A stretch of DNA of 12,154 nucleotides from SKVL01 sp964559575 (GTDB taxonomy: Bacteria; Patescibacteriota; Minisyncoccia; Phycocordibacterales; CSBR16-193): contig CAZLGQ010000016.1 of assembly GCA_964559575.1 (NCBI GenBank), positions 1-12,154 on the forward strand, written 5' to 3'. A model generated the notes under the pieces. The model did no database searches. It was not told the DNA's origin and saw only the letters and a program-made list of their open reading frames with translations. Each line of letters opens with the position of its first letter. The first letter of the stretch is position 1. Below are positions 6,332 through 11,570 of the stretch, one piece after another. The position numbers were made by a program, and so were the translations under genes.

Positions 6332-7702
6332 ATGATAAAAAAACTCTCTTGTATATTTTTTGTTTTTAAATTTATAACGGCTTTTTTAGCCGTTTTTTCT
6401 TTATCTTTCTCTTGGGCGTATGCTTTTGATTGTGATGATTTAATATCTGTTGATGTAAACAGTGCTTCTAAAGAGGAGTTGGAGTGTTTGGATGGCATAG
6501 GTCCGGCATATGCACAAAAGATACTGGAAATGAGACCTTTTTCCTCTTTAGAGGATCTGGATAGAGTGAGTGGAATATCGTCCGGCAGGATTGAGAACTT
6601 AAAAGAACAAGAGCTTGCAACTATTGATGGTGGTGTGGTTGTTGAAGAGGAAAAGGAAGAAAAGGATGAATCAGAAGATAAAGAAGAAGAAACAGAAGAA
6701 ACAGAGAAAACCAAAACTAAAACAGAAACATCAGCCCATTCTTCTCCGGTATCTTTATCAAAATTAGATAAAGTGAAAACTTTTAAGGTAAGTGCCGGAA
6801 GAGATCGTTTGGTCTCAGTTGAGAACGGTGTTAATTTTAGGGTATATACTGAAAAAGGAAAAGAACTTCCAAGAAATACCGACTTTGAGTGGGTAATGGG
6901 TGACGGATCGGTAAAAAGAGGAAGAGAGGTGGATCACAAATATTTTGCTCCCGGGAGTTATTCTGTGGTTTTAACGGTAAGGATAGGAAAAGAAGAGGCG
7001 GTTTCCAGGGTTAATGTAAAAGTAATAGAACCTGAAATTTCAATAAAAAATGTTGATAATGGTAGTGTAACCTTATTTAATCATTCTGAAAAAGAAATAA
7101 ATTTAGGTGATTGGGAGATAATTTCTAAAAAAGAAAGTTTTCTAATACCTAACAATACAATAATTAAACCGGATAAAGAACTATCTCTACCCAAACAGGT
7201 TACCGGTATAGAGGTTGTCAAAAAAGAGGGTGTAAAGATAATCTCTCCCGAAGGGGGTTTTGAAAGTGTTTATAAAAAAGAAGGGGAAATAAAAGAGGAG
7301 GGAATAAATAACAAAGACCAAATATCTCAAAAGAATGAAAACAAAAAACTTATTTTAGAAATTGATTTTTTAAGAGAAGAGATAGACCGTTTGGTTACTT
7401 TAAATCAAAATAATGAAAATAAAAGACATGAAGAGGTTGATGGTCCAAGAAATATGTCTGAGGAGGGAGAGGTAGAACAGGAAGAGGGTGATCTTTATGA
7501 AACCGAGACTGAATTAAAGGAAAATAAAGAGAGTAATTTAAAATTGGAAGAAAATGATACCGGTAAAACAAAAGATGGCTTAAATAATGAAGATAATAGG
7601 GATGATCTTAGGGTTATATATGAAAAAGATGAAAAAAATAAAGGATTATGGAGAAGTATTTTAGGTAGCCCTTCTTTTATTTTTGATAAGTTACCTTTTT
7701 GA
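6332..7702 (+). CDS. Secreted ComEA-like HhH protein with PKD and lamin-tail-like domains
   Basis: A 456-residue protein. Residues 1-31 are a signal peptide with cleavage likely after AYA31. Residues about 38-97 are a ComEA-type double helix-hairpin-helix: VDVNSASKEELECLDGIGPAYAQKI, then PFSSLEDLDRVSGISSGRIENL. ComEA binds double-stranded DNA during natural transformation. A Glu/Lys-rich linker (about 103-135) leads to a PKD-like domain (about 150-232; WVMGDGS, HKYFAPGSYSVVLTV). A lamin-tail-like domain follows (about 233-295; SVTLFNHSEKEINLGDWEI, FLIPNNTIIKP). The remaining 150 residues are highly charged, with a possible short coiled coil at 337-358 and a hydrophobic end (LWRSILGSPSFIFDKLPF). 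The gene lies between secreted Fn3 proteins and a pilin-like protein, which fits a surface DNA-binding or uptake role; this is inferred. It ends in TGA. Confidence 0.8.
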   Translation: MIKKLSCIFFVFKFITAFLAVFSLSFSWAYAFDCDDLISVDVNSASKEELECLDGIGPAYAQKILEMRPFSSLEDLDRVSGISSGRIENLKEQELATIDGGVVVEEEKEEKDESEDKEEETEETEKTKTKTETSAHSSPVSLSKLDKVKTFKVSAGRDRLVSVENGVNFRVYTEKGKELPRNTDFEWVMGDGSVKRGREVDHKYFAPGSYSVVLTVRIGKEEAVSRVNVKVIEPEISIKNVDNGSVTLFNHSEKEINLGDWEIISKKESFLIPNNTIIKPDKELSLPKQVTGIEVVKKEGVKIISPEGGFESVYKKEGEIKEEGINNKDQISQKNENKKLILEIDFLREEIDRLVTLNQNNENKRHEEVDGPRNMSEEGEVEQEEGDLYETETELKENKESNLKLEENDTGKTKDGLNNEDNRDDLRVIYEKDEKNKGLWRSILGSPSFIFDKLPF

Positions 7703-7714
7703 GTTTTTAACATC

Positions 7715-7734
7715 TTATTAACAGCTTATCCAGT
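7715..7734 (+). promoter_or_regulatory. Composite DnaA-box-like motif (copy 2)
   Basis: TTATTAACA (7715-7723), GC, then TTATCCAGT (7726-7734), in the spacer before the pilin-like gene. The core AACAGCTT followed by TCCA is shared with copy 1 (885-904). The second 9-mer differs from TTATCCACA at its last two bases. Confidence 0.35.
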
Positions 7735-7770
7735 TTTTGATTTTTAAATGTAAATCGCTTTTCTGTTGAT

Positions 7771-7806
7771 TTGATTAATTTTGTTTTTGATATTTTATAA
7801 TATAAT
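7771..7806 (+). promoter_or_regulatory. Probable promoter of the pilin-like gene
   Basis: Two overlapping perfect -10 hexamers, TATAAT at 7796-7801 and again at 7801-7806. A TTGATT at 7771-7776 could be the -35 box, though its 19-bp spacer to the first -10 is long. The ATG at 7814 is 7-12 nt after the -10 box, so the 5' leader would be absent or only a few nucleotides. Confidence 0.4.
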
Positions 7807-7813
7807 TAAATAA

Positions 7814-8374
7814 ATGTTTTTTAAGAAGTTTTATAAAAATAAAAGATCCGGTTTTACTTTACTAGAGCTTTTAATAGTTGTTGCGATTATAGGTATATTA
7901 GCTGCAATAGTTCTGTTTTTTGTAGGTGGGGCTTATGATAAAGCTTATAAAGCCAGAGCAGATATGGAGTTACGGACACTTCAGTCGGCAATGTTTTTAT
8001 ATTCTGCTGACCATGGAGGTTTTCCGGATGATGTAGCCAGAGGTTTACCATCGGGACTGGAAGAGTACCTTCCTTCAGGTGATTGGCCTGAAGCTCCTTG
8101 GCCCGGATCTCTTTATGATTGGGATAATTGGGAGGATCCCGATAACCCCGGAGAAAGGATCGTTCAGATGACCATCAGGTTTTGTGACGCAGGTGCCAGT
8201 ATAGATGAGTGTAATTTTCCGGATTATAAGTGGTCGGAAGACTTTGATGTAAATAGCGGATACTTTTACTGTATTAAAGGTAGATGTAGATCTCATATTA
8301 ATGAAGACTTAGATCATCTCGGTTACTGTGTAAACTGTCCTAAAAATGAACCTCCTTATGGTTTTGAAGATTAG
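7814..8374 (+). CDS. Type IV pilin/pseudopilin-like protein (GspG-like)
   Basis: A 186-residue prepilin. A short basic leader (residues 1-13, rich in Lys/Arg) ends in Gly13, followed by FTLLELLIVVAIIGILAAI. This is the class III signal cut by prepilin peptidase between Gly13 and Phe14, with the required Glu at mature position 5. The hydrophobic helix spans about 14-38, and residues 45-65 continue the amphipathic helix (ADMELRTLQSAMFLYSADHGGFP), as in GspG/PilA. The globular part has six cysteines (124, 133, 153, 158, 172, 175), which could form three disulfides, and is rich in Trp, Asp and Pro. Subunits of this kind build pili or pseudopili for adhesion, DNA uptake or secretion. No assembly ATPase, peptidase or platform gene is present here, so it depends on a locus elsewhere. 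Confidence 0.88.
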   Translation: MFFKKFYKNKRSGFTLLELLIVVAIIGILAAIVLFFVGGAYDKAYKARADMELRTLQSAMFLYSADHGGFPDDVARGLPSGLEEYLPSGDWPEAPWPGSLYDWDNWEDPDNPGERIVQMTIRFCDAGASIDECNFPDYKWSEDFDVNSGYFYCIKGRCRSHINEDLDHLGYCVNCPKNEPPYGFED

Positions 8375-8396
8375 TTTTTTAAAGATGATCTAAAAC

Positions 8397-8416
8397 TTTT
8401 CAACATTTAATCCACA
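8397..8416 (+). promoter_or_regulatory. Composite DnaA-box-like motif (copy 3)
   Basis: TTTTCAACA (8397-8405), two nucleotides, then TAATCCACA (8408-8416). This is the same 11-bp pitch and orientation as the other copies, with one mismatch to TTATCCACA in the second 9-mer. It lies about 40 nt upstream of the -35 box of the rplJ promoter. Confidence 0.4.
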
Positions 8417-8457
8417 GTTTATTAAGATAAATACTAATTTTAAATTAAAGGATAATT

Positions 8458-8486
8458 TTGACATTTTTCTTTTTTTGAATTATATT
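8458..8486 (+). promoter_or_regulatory. rplJL promoter
   Basis: A consensus -35 TTGACA (8458-8463), a 17-bp spacer and TATATT (8481-8486). The expected start, near 8492-8494, is directly in front of the first helix of the L10 leader at 8497, so the leader is the 5' end of the transcript. Confidence 0.75.
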
Positions 8487-8492
8487 TTTAAA

Positions 8493-8672
8493 TTACAAAG
8501 GTCGAAGACAAGGGGTGTTATCTTGATTTCTTGATAATATAAATCCTCTTTAGACTTTAGAACTTGTTTGTTCGGCCTTTTATTTGGGTCGATTTTTATT
8601 TTTAGATAAATTTTAAGAGATATTTAAATTTACTTAAAATATGGATCTAAAATTAACATTTAATTTAAAACT
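8493..8672 (+). promoter_or_regulatory. L10 leader: autoregulatory attenuator of rplJL
   Basis: A 180-nt leader with the core of the ribosomal protein L10 leader: GAAGAC followed by a GGGG-containing helix (8510-8515 with 8545-8550), an inner 5-bp hairpin (8518-8522 with 8533-8537), and a closing helix (8498-8503 with 8553-8558). The 6-nt/2-nt internal loop between closing helix and GGGG helix resembles the kink-turn bound by L10(L12)4. Competing structures are visible. Positions 8497-8506 can instead pair with 8571-8580 as a 10-bp antiterminator, which takes up the 5' half of the terminator stem at 8572-8592. Inferred logic: excess L10 stabilises the first form, leaving the terminator free; scarce L10 allows the antiterminator and read-through. 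No Shine-Dalgarno precedes rplJ. Confidence 0.75.
8572..8603 (+). terminator. Attenuator terminator in the rplJL leader
   Basis: TCGGCC (8572-8577) pairs with GGTCGA (8587-8592) with one G-U wobble, around a T-rich loop, and is followed by five T, A and five T. The tail begins directly after the stem. It lies 70 nt upstream of rplJ and can be prevented by pairing of 8571-8580 with 8497-8506. Confidence 0.6.
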
Positions 8673-9179
8673 ATGGCACTTACGCGAGAAAAAAAAGAAG
8701 AAGTGGTGGAAAAAGTAAAAAACATCACAAAAAATGCTCAAAATGTAACTTTTGTTAATTTTAAAGGTTTGAGTGTTGAAAAAGCTAATCAGATACGTCA
8801 AAAGTTAAAGGATGAAGGAGTTGGGTATTTGGTTGCTAAAAAAAGCCTTATAAAAAGAGCTTTTAATGAAGTTGGAGTTTCCGGAGAGATGCCTCCTTTA
8901 GAAGGGGAAATAGCTATTGCTTATAGTAATGAGGATCTAATTGCTCCGGCTAGAGAGGTATACCAGTTTAAAAGTAATAAAGGTCCTGAAACTTTTTCTA
9001 TAGTTGGAGGAATTTTTGACGGTTCCTTTATGGATATGGAAAAGATGGTGGAAGTTGCTTCAATTCCTTCCAGACCTGTACTTTACGGGCAGTTTGTTAA
9101 TCTTGTTAACTCTCCAATACAAGGTTTTGTTACAGCTCTGGATAGAATAGCTGAAAAAAAAGAACAAACATCAGCTTAA
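8673..9179 (+). CDS. rplJ: 50S ribosomal protein L10 (uL10)
   Basis: Forms the base of the ribosomal stalk, binding 23S rRNA near the GTPase centre and holding L7/L12 dimers. At 168 residues it is the usual bacterial length. The N-terminal rRNA-binding domain has NVTFVNFKGLSVEKANQIRQKLKDEGVGYLVAKKSLIKRAF (about 24-64 in sequence order). The C-terminal part has the family's IPSRPVLYGQFVNLVNSPIQGFVTALDRIAE, whose last helix carries the L7/L12 dimers. MALTREKKEEVV is a typical L10 N-terminus and supports this ATG. It is followed after 36 nt by rplL. The leader at 8493-8672 suggests repression by its own product. rplK-rplA are not upstream and rpoB-rpoC are not downstream, so the usual gene cluster is broken up. 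Confidence 0.97.
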   Translation: MALTREKKEEVVEKVKNITKNAQNVTFVNFKGLSVEKANQIRQKLKDEGVGYLVAKKSLIKRAFNEVGVSGEMPPLEGEIAIAYSNEDLIAPAREVYQFKSNKGPETFSIVGGIFDGSFMDMEKMVEVASIPSRPVLYGQFVNLVNSPIQGFVTALDRIAEKKEQTSA

Positions 9180-9215
9180 AAGTTGTATAAAATTATTAAT
9201 TTAATTTAAAAATTT

Positions 9216-9791
9216 ATGACAGATGAAAAACAAAAGGATCAAAAAAATGAAGTAGAGGAAGAAACTTCAAACAACGATTCTACTAAAGAAGAAACTGAAG
9301 AGAAAACTGAGCAAGTAGAAACTAAAGAAGAAGAGCAAAAAGTTAAAGTTGAAGAGAAAACTGAAGAAAAAACAGAAGATAGTAATGTAGAAGAAACCTC
9401 TACAGAAGAAGTTGAAATACCTGAAAAATTTAAAGCTATAGTTGATAGTATTGAAAAAATGTCAGTACTGGATCTTCATGAGCTTGTTAAACTTCTTGAG
9501 AAGAAGTTTGGTGTTTCAGCTGCTGCAGTAGCAGTGGCCGGTGGTGGAGCTACAGAAGATGCTTCTGCTGAAGAAGAAGCATCTGAAGTTAATGTAGAAC
9601 TTAAAGACTGTGGATCTCAAAAGATAGCTGTTATTAAGGTGGTTAAAGCTGCTTTAAACCTTGGTTTAAAGGAAGCCAAAGATCTTGTTGATAATGCACC
9701 TGAGATCTTAAAAGAAGGAATGCCTAAAGAAGAAGCGGAAGAGTTAAAGAAACAGATAGAAGAGGCCGGAGGAACTGTGGAGTTCAAATAA
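9216..9791 (+). CDS. rplL: 50S ribosomal protein L7/L12 (bL12) with long acidic N-terminal extension
   Basis: The mobile stalk protein that recruits translation GTPases. Family proteins are about 120-130 residues; this is 191. Residues 69-103 match the dimerisation domain (IPEKFKAIVDSIEKMSVLDL, then KKFGVSAAA), 104-122 the Ala/Gly-rich hinge, and 124-191 the factor-binding domain (IAVIKVVKAALNLGLKEAKD, then APEILKEGMPKEEAEELK, and GGTVEFK at the end). Residues 1-68 are extra: almost all Glu, Lys, Thr, Gln and Ser with EEKTE/ETKEE-like repeats and no hydrophobic core, so probably disordered. I see no alternative start that would remove the extension while keeping the first dimerisation helix; Met82 would cut into it. 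No Shine-Dalgarno is present. It is the last gene of the operon, before the terminator at 9815. Confidence 0.95.
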   Translation: MTDEKQKDQKNEVEEETSNNDSTKEETEEKTEQVETKEEEQKVKVEEKTEEKTEDSNVEETSTEEVEIPEKFKAIVDSIEKMSVLDLHELVKLLEKKFGVSAAAVAVAGGGATEDASAEEEASEVNVELKDCGSQKIAVIKVVKAALNLGLKEAKDLVDNAPEILKEGMPKEEAEELKKQIEEAGGTVEFK

Positions 9792-9814
9792 ATAACTTTA
9801 GTTATTGAAGTAAC

Positions 9815-9848
9815 AAAAACACTGCCATTTTTATATGGCAGTGTTTTT
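9815..9848 (+). terminator. Intrinsic terminator of rplJL
   Basis: A 14-bp perfect stem (9815-9828 with 9835-9848) around a 6-nt loop, with a GC-containing ACTGCC/GGCAGT core and a five-T run at its 3' end. The A-run on the 5' side makes it formally able to act in both directions. A second small hairpin (9791-9806, 6-bp arms) lies just before it. Confidence 0.88.
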
Positions 9849-9850
9849 AA

Positions 9851-9879
9851 TTGAACGAAGATAAGTAAATTGTTACAAT
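9851..9879 (+). promoter_or_regulatory. Promoter of the winged-helix gene (leaderless type)
   Basis: TTGAAC (9851-9856), a 17-bp spacer and TACAAT (9874-9879), with a TG one base before the -10 box (extended -10). The -10 box ends 9 nt before the ATG at 9889, so the mRNA should start within about 3 nt of the start codon. It begins 2 nt after the rplL terminator. Confidence 0.65.
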
Positions 9880-9888
9880 AGAAGCGTT

Positions 9889-10488
9889 ATGAATATTTTT
9901 GAAAAATTGTTTGGCAGTGCCGCAAAAGTAAGATTAATGAAACTGTTTCTATTTCATCCCAGTTCTTCTTTTGATATGGAAGCAATTAAAAAAAGAACTC
10001 AGTTAAGTGCTCCTAAAATTCAAAAAGAGATAAAAGCTCTTGAAAAAATAGATTTCCTGAAAAAAAAGAATATTTTTTTAGATTCTAAAAATGGTAAAAA
10101 TAAAAAGAAAGTCAATGGTTGGTATGTAAACACTAAATTTCCGTATTTTAACAATCTTCAAGGTATGCTGATTCATACAACCCCTTTTGCCAGTAAAGAG
10201 ATAGTTAAAAAATTTAAAAATACCGGAGATTTGAAACTTTTGGTTATATCGGGTATTTTTATACAGAATTGGGAAAGTAGGGTAGATCTTCTTTTGGTAG
10301 GTGATAAATTAAAAAATTCCACACTAAGTTCTGTTATTAGAACTCTTGAAGCGGATATTGGTTGTGAACTGCGATATACCGTTATGGAAACAGATGATTT
10401 TAAGTACCGTTTAAATATATATGACAAATTAATAAGAGATATTTTGGATTTTCCTCATGAAAAGGTTTTGAATAAAATAGATGTATAA
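9889..10488 (+). CDS. Winged-helix protein with degenerate nucleotidyltransferase-like C-terminal domain
   Basis: A 199-residue protein. Residues about 1-60 read as a winged helix-turn-helix: an opening FEKLFGSAAKVRLMKLFLFHP, then FDMEAIKKRTQLSAPKIQKEIKALEKIDFL, resembling ArsR/MarR-like DNA-binding domains in helix order and Lys content. Residues about 65-80 are a basic beta-wing region. From about 113 the sequence recalls a minimal nucleotidyltransferase fold (LKLLVISGIFIQNWESRVDLLLVGD). In active enzymes a G-S pair precedes a D-x-D; here SG is kept but only one acidic residue (Asp133) remains, so catalysis is unlikely. A transcription-factor role is inferred; no target is known. It has its own promoter after the rplL terminator, and the TM_helix gene follows after 33 nt. 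Confidence 0.65.
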   Translation: MNIFEKLFGSAAKVRLMKLFLFHPSSSFDMEAIKKRTQLSAPKIQKEIKALEKIDFLKKKNIFLDSKNGKNKKKVNGWYVNTKFPYFNNLQGMLIHTTPFASKEIVKKFKNTGDLKLLVISGIFIQNWESRVDLLLVGDKLKNSTLSSVIRTLEADIGCELRYTVMETDDFKYRLNIYDKLIRDILDFPHEKVLNKIDV

Positions 10489-10506
10489 TTTTTATAAAAT
10501 ATATAG

Positions 10507-10512
10507 TATACT
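10507..10512 (+). promoter_or_regulatory. Possible -10 box of the TM_helix gene
   Basis: TATACT ends 9 nt before the ATG at 10522, the same distance as at the winged-helix gene. No good -35 box stands at 16-18 bp, so this may be a weak or activator-dependent promoter, or chance in AT-rich DNA. Confidence 0.35.
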
Positions 10513-10521
10513 TTAAAAGTT

Positions 10522-11238
10522 ATGGAACAAAATATAGGAAATGGAATAGATGTTTGGATAGATAATATTAACTCTTCTTTTCAGGAGCTTTGGGAAGGTG
10601 TTGCTTATGCGGTTCCTCAAATAGTTGTAGCAGTTCTTATTCTTGCAATAGGTTGGATTATTGGAATGTTTGTTGGTCGTGTTGTTTCTCATCTTATTAA
10701 AACACTTAAAGTAGATGATGCTCTAAGACAGGCCGGAGTTGAAGATATTGTTCATCGTGCCGGAATGACCTTAAATTCAGGTTATTTTTTCGGGTCTTTA
10801 GTGAAATGGTTTATTATAATAGCCTTTTTAGTTTCTACTTTAAACTTTTTAGGGTTAGATAGGGTTAATGAATTTATTCTTGAGGATCTGCTTTTTTATA
10901 TACCTCAGATCATAATAGCTACTTTGGTTATATTCTTAGCCGCTTTGGTTGCTGATGTTTTACAGAGGTTGGTAGTAGCATCTTCTAAGGCAGCATCAAT
11001 AGAATCCGCTAATGTTTTAGGTGGAGTTGTTAAGTGGTCTATATGGATATTTGCTATTTTCGTAGCTCTTGATCATTTACGTATAATACCGGAAGCATTT
11101 ATTCAAACTATTCTTCAAGGTTTTATTATAGCTTTTGCTTTGGCTTTCGGTCTTTCTTTTGGTTTAGGTGGTCAAAAGTTTGCTTCTGATTATATAGAAA
11201 AACTTAGAGGAAAGTCCGATAGGGATAAAAATAACTAG
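10522..11238 (+). CDS. TM_helix-repeat membrane protein (MscS-related, CmpX-like)
   Basis: A 238-residue membrane protein with about five hydrophobic segments at 30-56, 88-112, 124-148, 166-186 and 196-214. Two halves repeat a similar pattern: GSLVKWFIIIAFLVSTLNFLGL with IPQIIIATLVIFLAALVADVLQ, and GGVVKWSIWIFAIFVALDHLRI with ILQGFIIAFALAFGLSFGLGGQ. This is the conserved TM_helix repeat of MscS-related proteins. The GLGGQ after the last helix recalls the end of the MscS pore helix, but the cytoplasmic beta domain of true MscS channels is missing, since only about 20 residues follow. A role in osmotic or membrane-tension response is therefore uncertain. The C-terminus is basic and polar. A possible -10 box lies 9 nt before the ATG. 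Confidence 0.82.
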   Translation: MEQNIGNGIDVWIDNINSSFQELWEGVAYAVPQIVVAVLILAIGWIIGMFVGRVVSHLIKTLKVDDALRQAGVEDIVHRAGMTLNSGYFFGSLVKWFIIIAFLVSTLNFLGLDRVNEFILEDLLFYIPQIIIATLVIFLAALVADVLQRLVVASSKAASIESANVLGGVVKWSIWIFAIFVALDHLRIIPEAFIQTILQGFIIAFALAFGLSFGLGGQKFASDYIEKLRGKSDRDKNN

Positions 11239-11261
11239 AAATTTAAAAACACCTTTTAAAA

Positions 11262-11278
11262 TCAACATTTTTTGTTGA
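11262..11278. repeat. Inverted repeat over the -35 box of the 23S promoter
   Basis: TCAACA (11262-11267), five T, TGTTGA (11273-11278): perfect 6-bp arms that overlap the first four bases of the -35 TTGACA. It could be an operator for the rRNA promoter. Because ATTTATTTTTT follows, it could also be a weak terminator of the upstream membrane-protein gene. Confidence 0.4.
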
Positions 11279-11302
11279 CATTTATTTTTTCATCTGTATA
11301 CT
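11275..11302 (+). promoter_or_regulatory. Strong promoter upstream of the 23S rRNA
   Basis: A consensus -35 TTGACA (11275-11280), a 16-bp spacer and TATACT (11297-11302). AT-rich sequence upstream could act as an UP element. Transcription should start near 11308-11310, about 260 nt before the 23S 5' end. A second TTGACA at 11474-11479 has a poorer -10 partner (TAATAT, 19-bp spacer). Confidence 0.7.
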
Positions 11303-11308
11303 AAATTT

Positions 11309-11408
11309 TACGTTATTTATGATAAAAAGGTTTTATTTACTAAGTGGATAAAGGTAGCTTAATTGCTAAAAGTTCTTATCTGCTTGGTAAAACAAGCGGA
11401 TTTTTTTT
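11309..11408 (+). ncRNA. Putative ~100-nt small RNA or rRNA leader segment
   Basis: The stretch between the promoter at 11275-11302 and the intrinsic terminator at 11378-11408 contains no reading frame of note. It would yield a transcript of about 100 nt with a small hairpin (TAGC at 11355-11358 with GCTA at 11365-11368) and a terminator stem. It matches no RNA family I recognise. A tRNA was considered and rejected because no acceptor or T arm can be drawn. It may be a free small RNA, or the leader of the 23S precursor when the terminator is bypassed. Confidence 0.35.
11378..11408 (+). terminator. Intrinsic terminator between promoter and 23S
   Basis: A 9-bp stem, ATCTGCTTG (11378-11386) with CAAGCGGAT (11393-11401), with one G-U pair and loop GTAAAA, followed by a run of T to 11408. 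It has all the features of a rho-independent terminator yet lies 75-80 nt after the expected start of the rRNA transcript, so it must be either the end of a small RNA or an attenuator. Confidence 0.72.
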
Positions 11409-11439
11409 CCGACACTGAACTGGATCAGTTTAGTGTCGG
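11409..11439 (+). other. Strong hairpin in the 23S leader
   Basis: CCGACACT (11409-11416) pairs with AGTGTCGG (11432-11439). After a G-U pair, AACTG pairs with CAGTT around a 3-nt loop, giving 14 pairs. It starts directly after the T-run of the preceding terminator. No T-run follows, so it is not a terminator. It is probably an rRNA-leader structure or RNase III-type substrate. Confidence 0.7.
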
Positions 11440-11493
11440 GAAAGAAAGGTTGAAAAGAATGAACTGATGAACTTTGACAACTTAATATTAAAT

Positions 11494-11562
11494 TTACTTA
11501 ATATGTATGCATGCAGGTTACATATTTAAGTAAGCTGTTGCAAAAATGATTTTCTGCAACAG
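11494..11562 (+). other. Tandem hairpins just before 23S (processing region)
   Basis: Hairpin A: 11494-11506 pairs with 11520-11533 with a single bulged A; its loop contains the palindrome GCATGC. Hairpin B: CTGTTGCA (11535-11542) pairs with TGCAACAG (11555-11562), and its loop extends the helix by four A-T pairs with one bulge. The two are separated by one base and end about 8 nt before the 23S 5' end. The upstream GAACTTTGACAACT (11469-11482) recalls the boxA-type spacer sequence of Gram-positive rRNA operons. Confidence 0.6.
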
Positions 11563-11570
11563 GGTAAATT

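Noticed and set aside
6313..6714. Minus-strand frame of 133 codons rich in Ser
   Set aside because: It is the complement of the HhH gene and its Glu/Lys-rich linker; Ser runs are the mirror of GAA/GAG-type codons.
6184..7702. UGA recoding as glycine, as in some CPR lineages
   Set aside because: TGA ends the second Fn3 gene (6184-6186) and the HhH gene (7700-7702) at natural protein ends, and no in-frame TGA interrupts a conserved domain.
885..8416. Replication origin
   Set aside because: DnaA-box-like sites are spread over four spacers, with no tight cluster, no AT-rich unwinding array beside them, and no dnaA, dnaN or rpmH.
11350..11401. Possible tRNA (a GGTAGCTTAATTG segment resembles a D arm)
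   Set aside because: No 7-bp acceptor stem or T arm can be drawn, the D loop lacks GG, and the would-be anticodon arm is the terminator stem.
11409..11439. Second terminator before 23S
   Set aside because: The hairpin is strong but is followed by GAAAGAAAGG, not T; on the other strand it is followed by A-runs.
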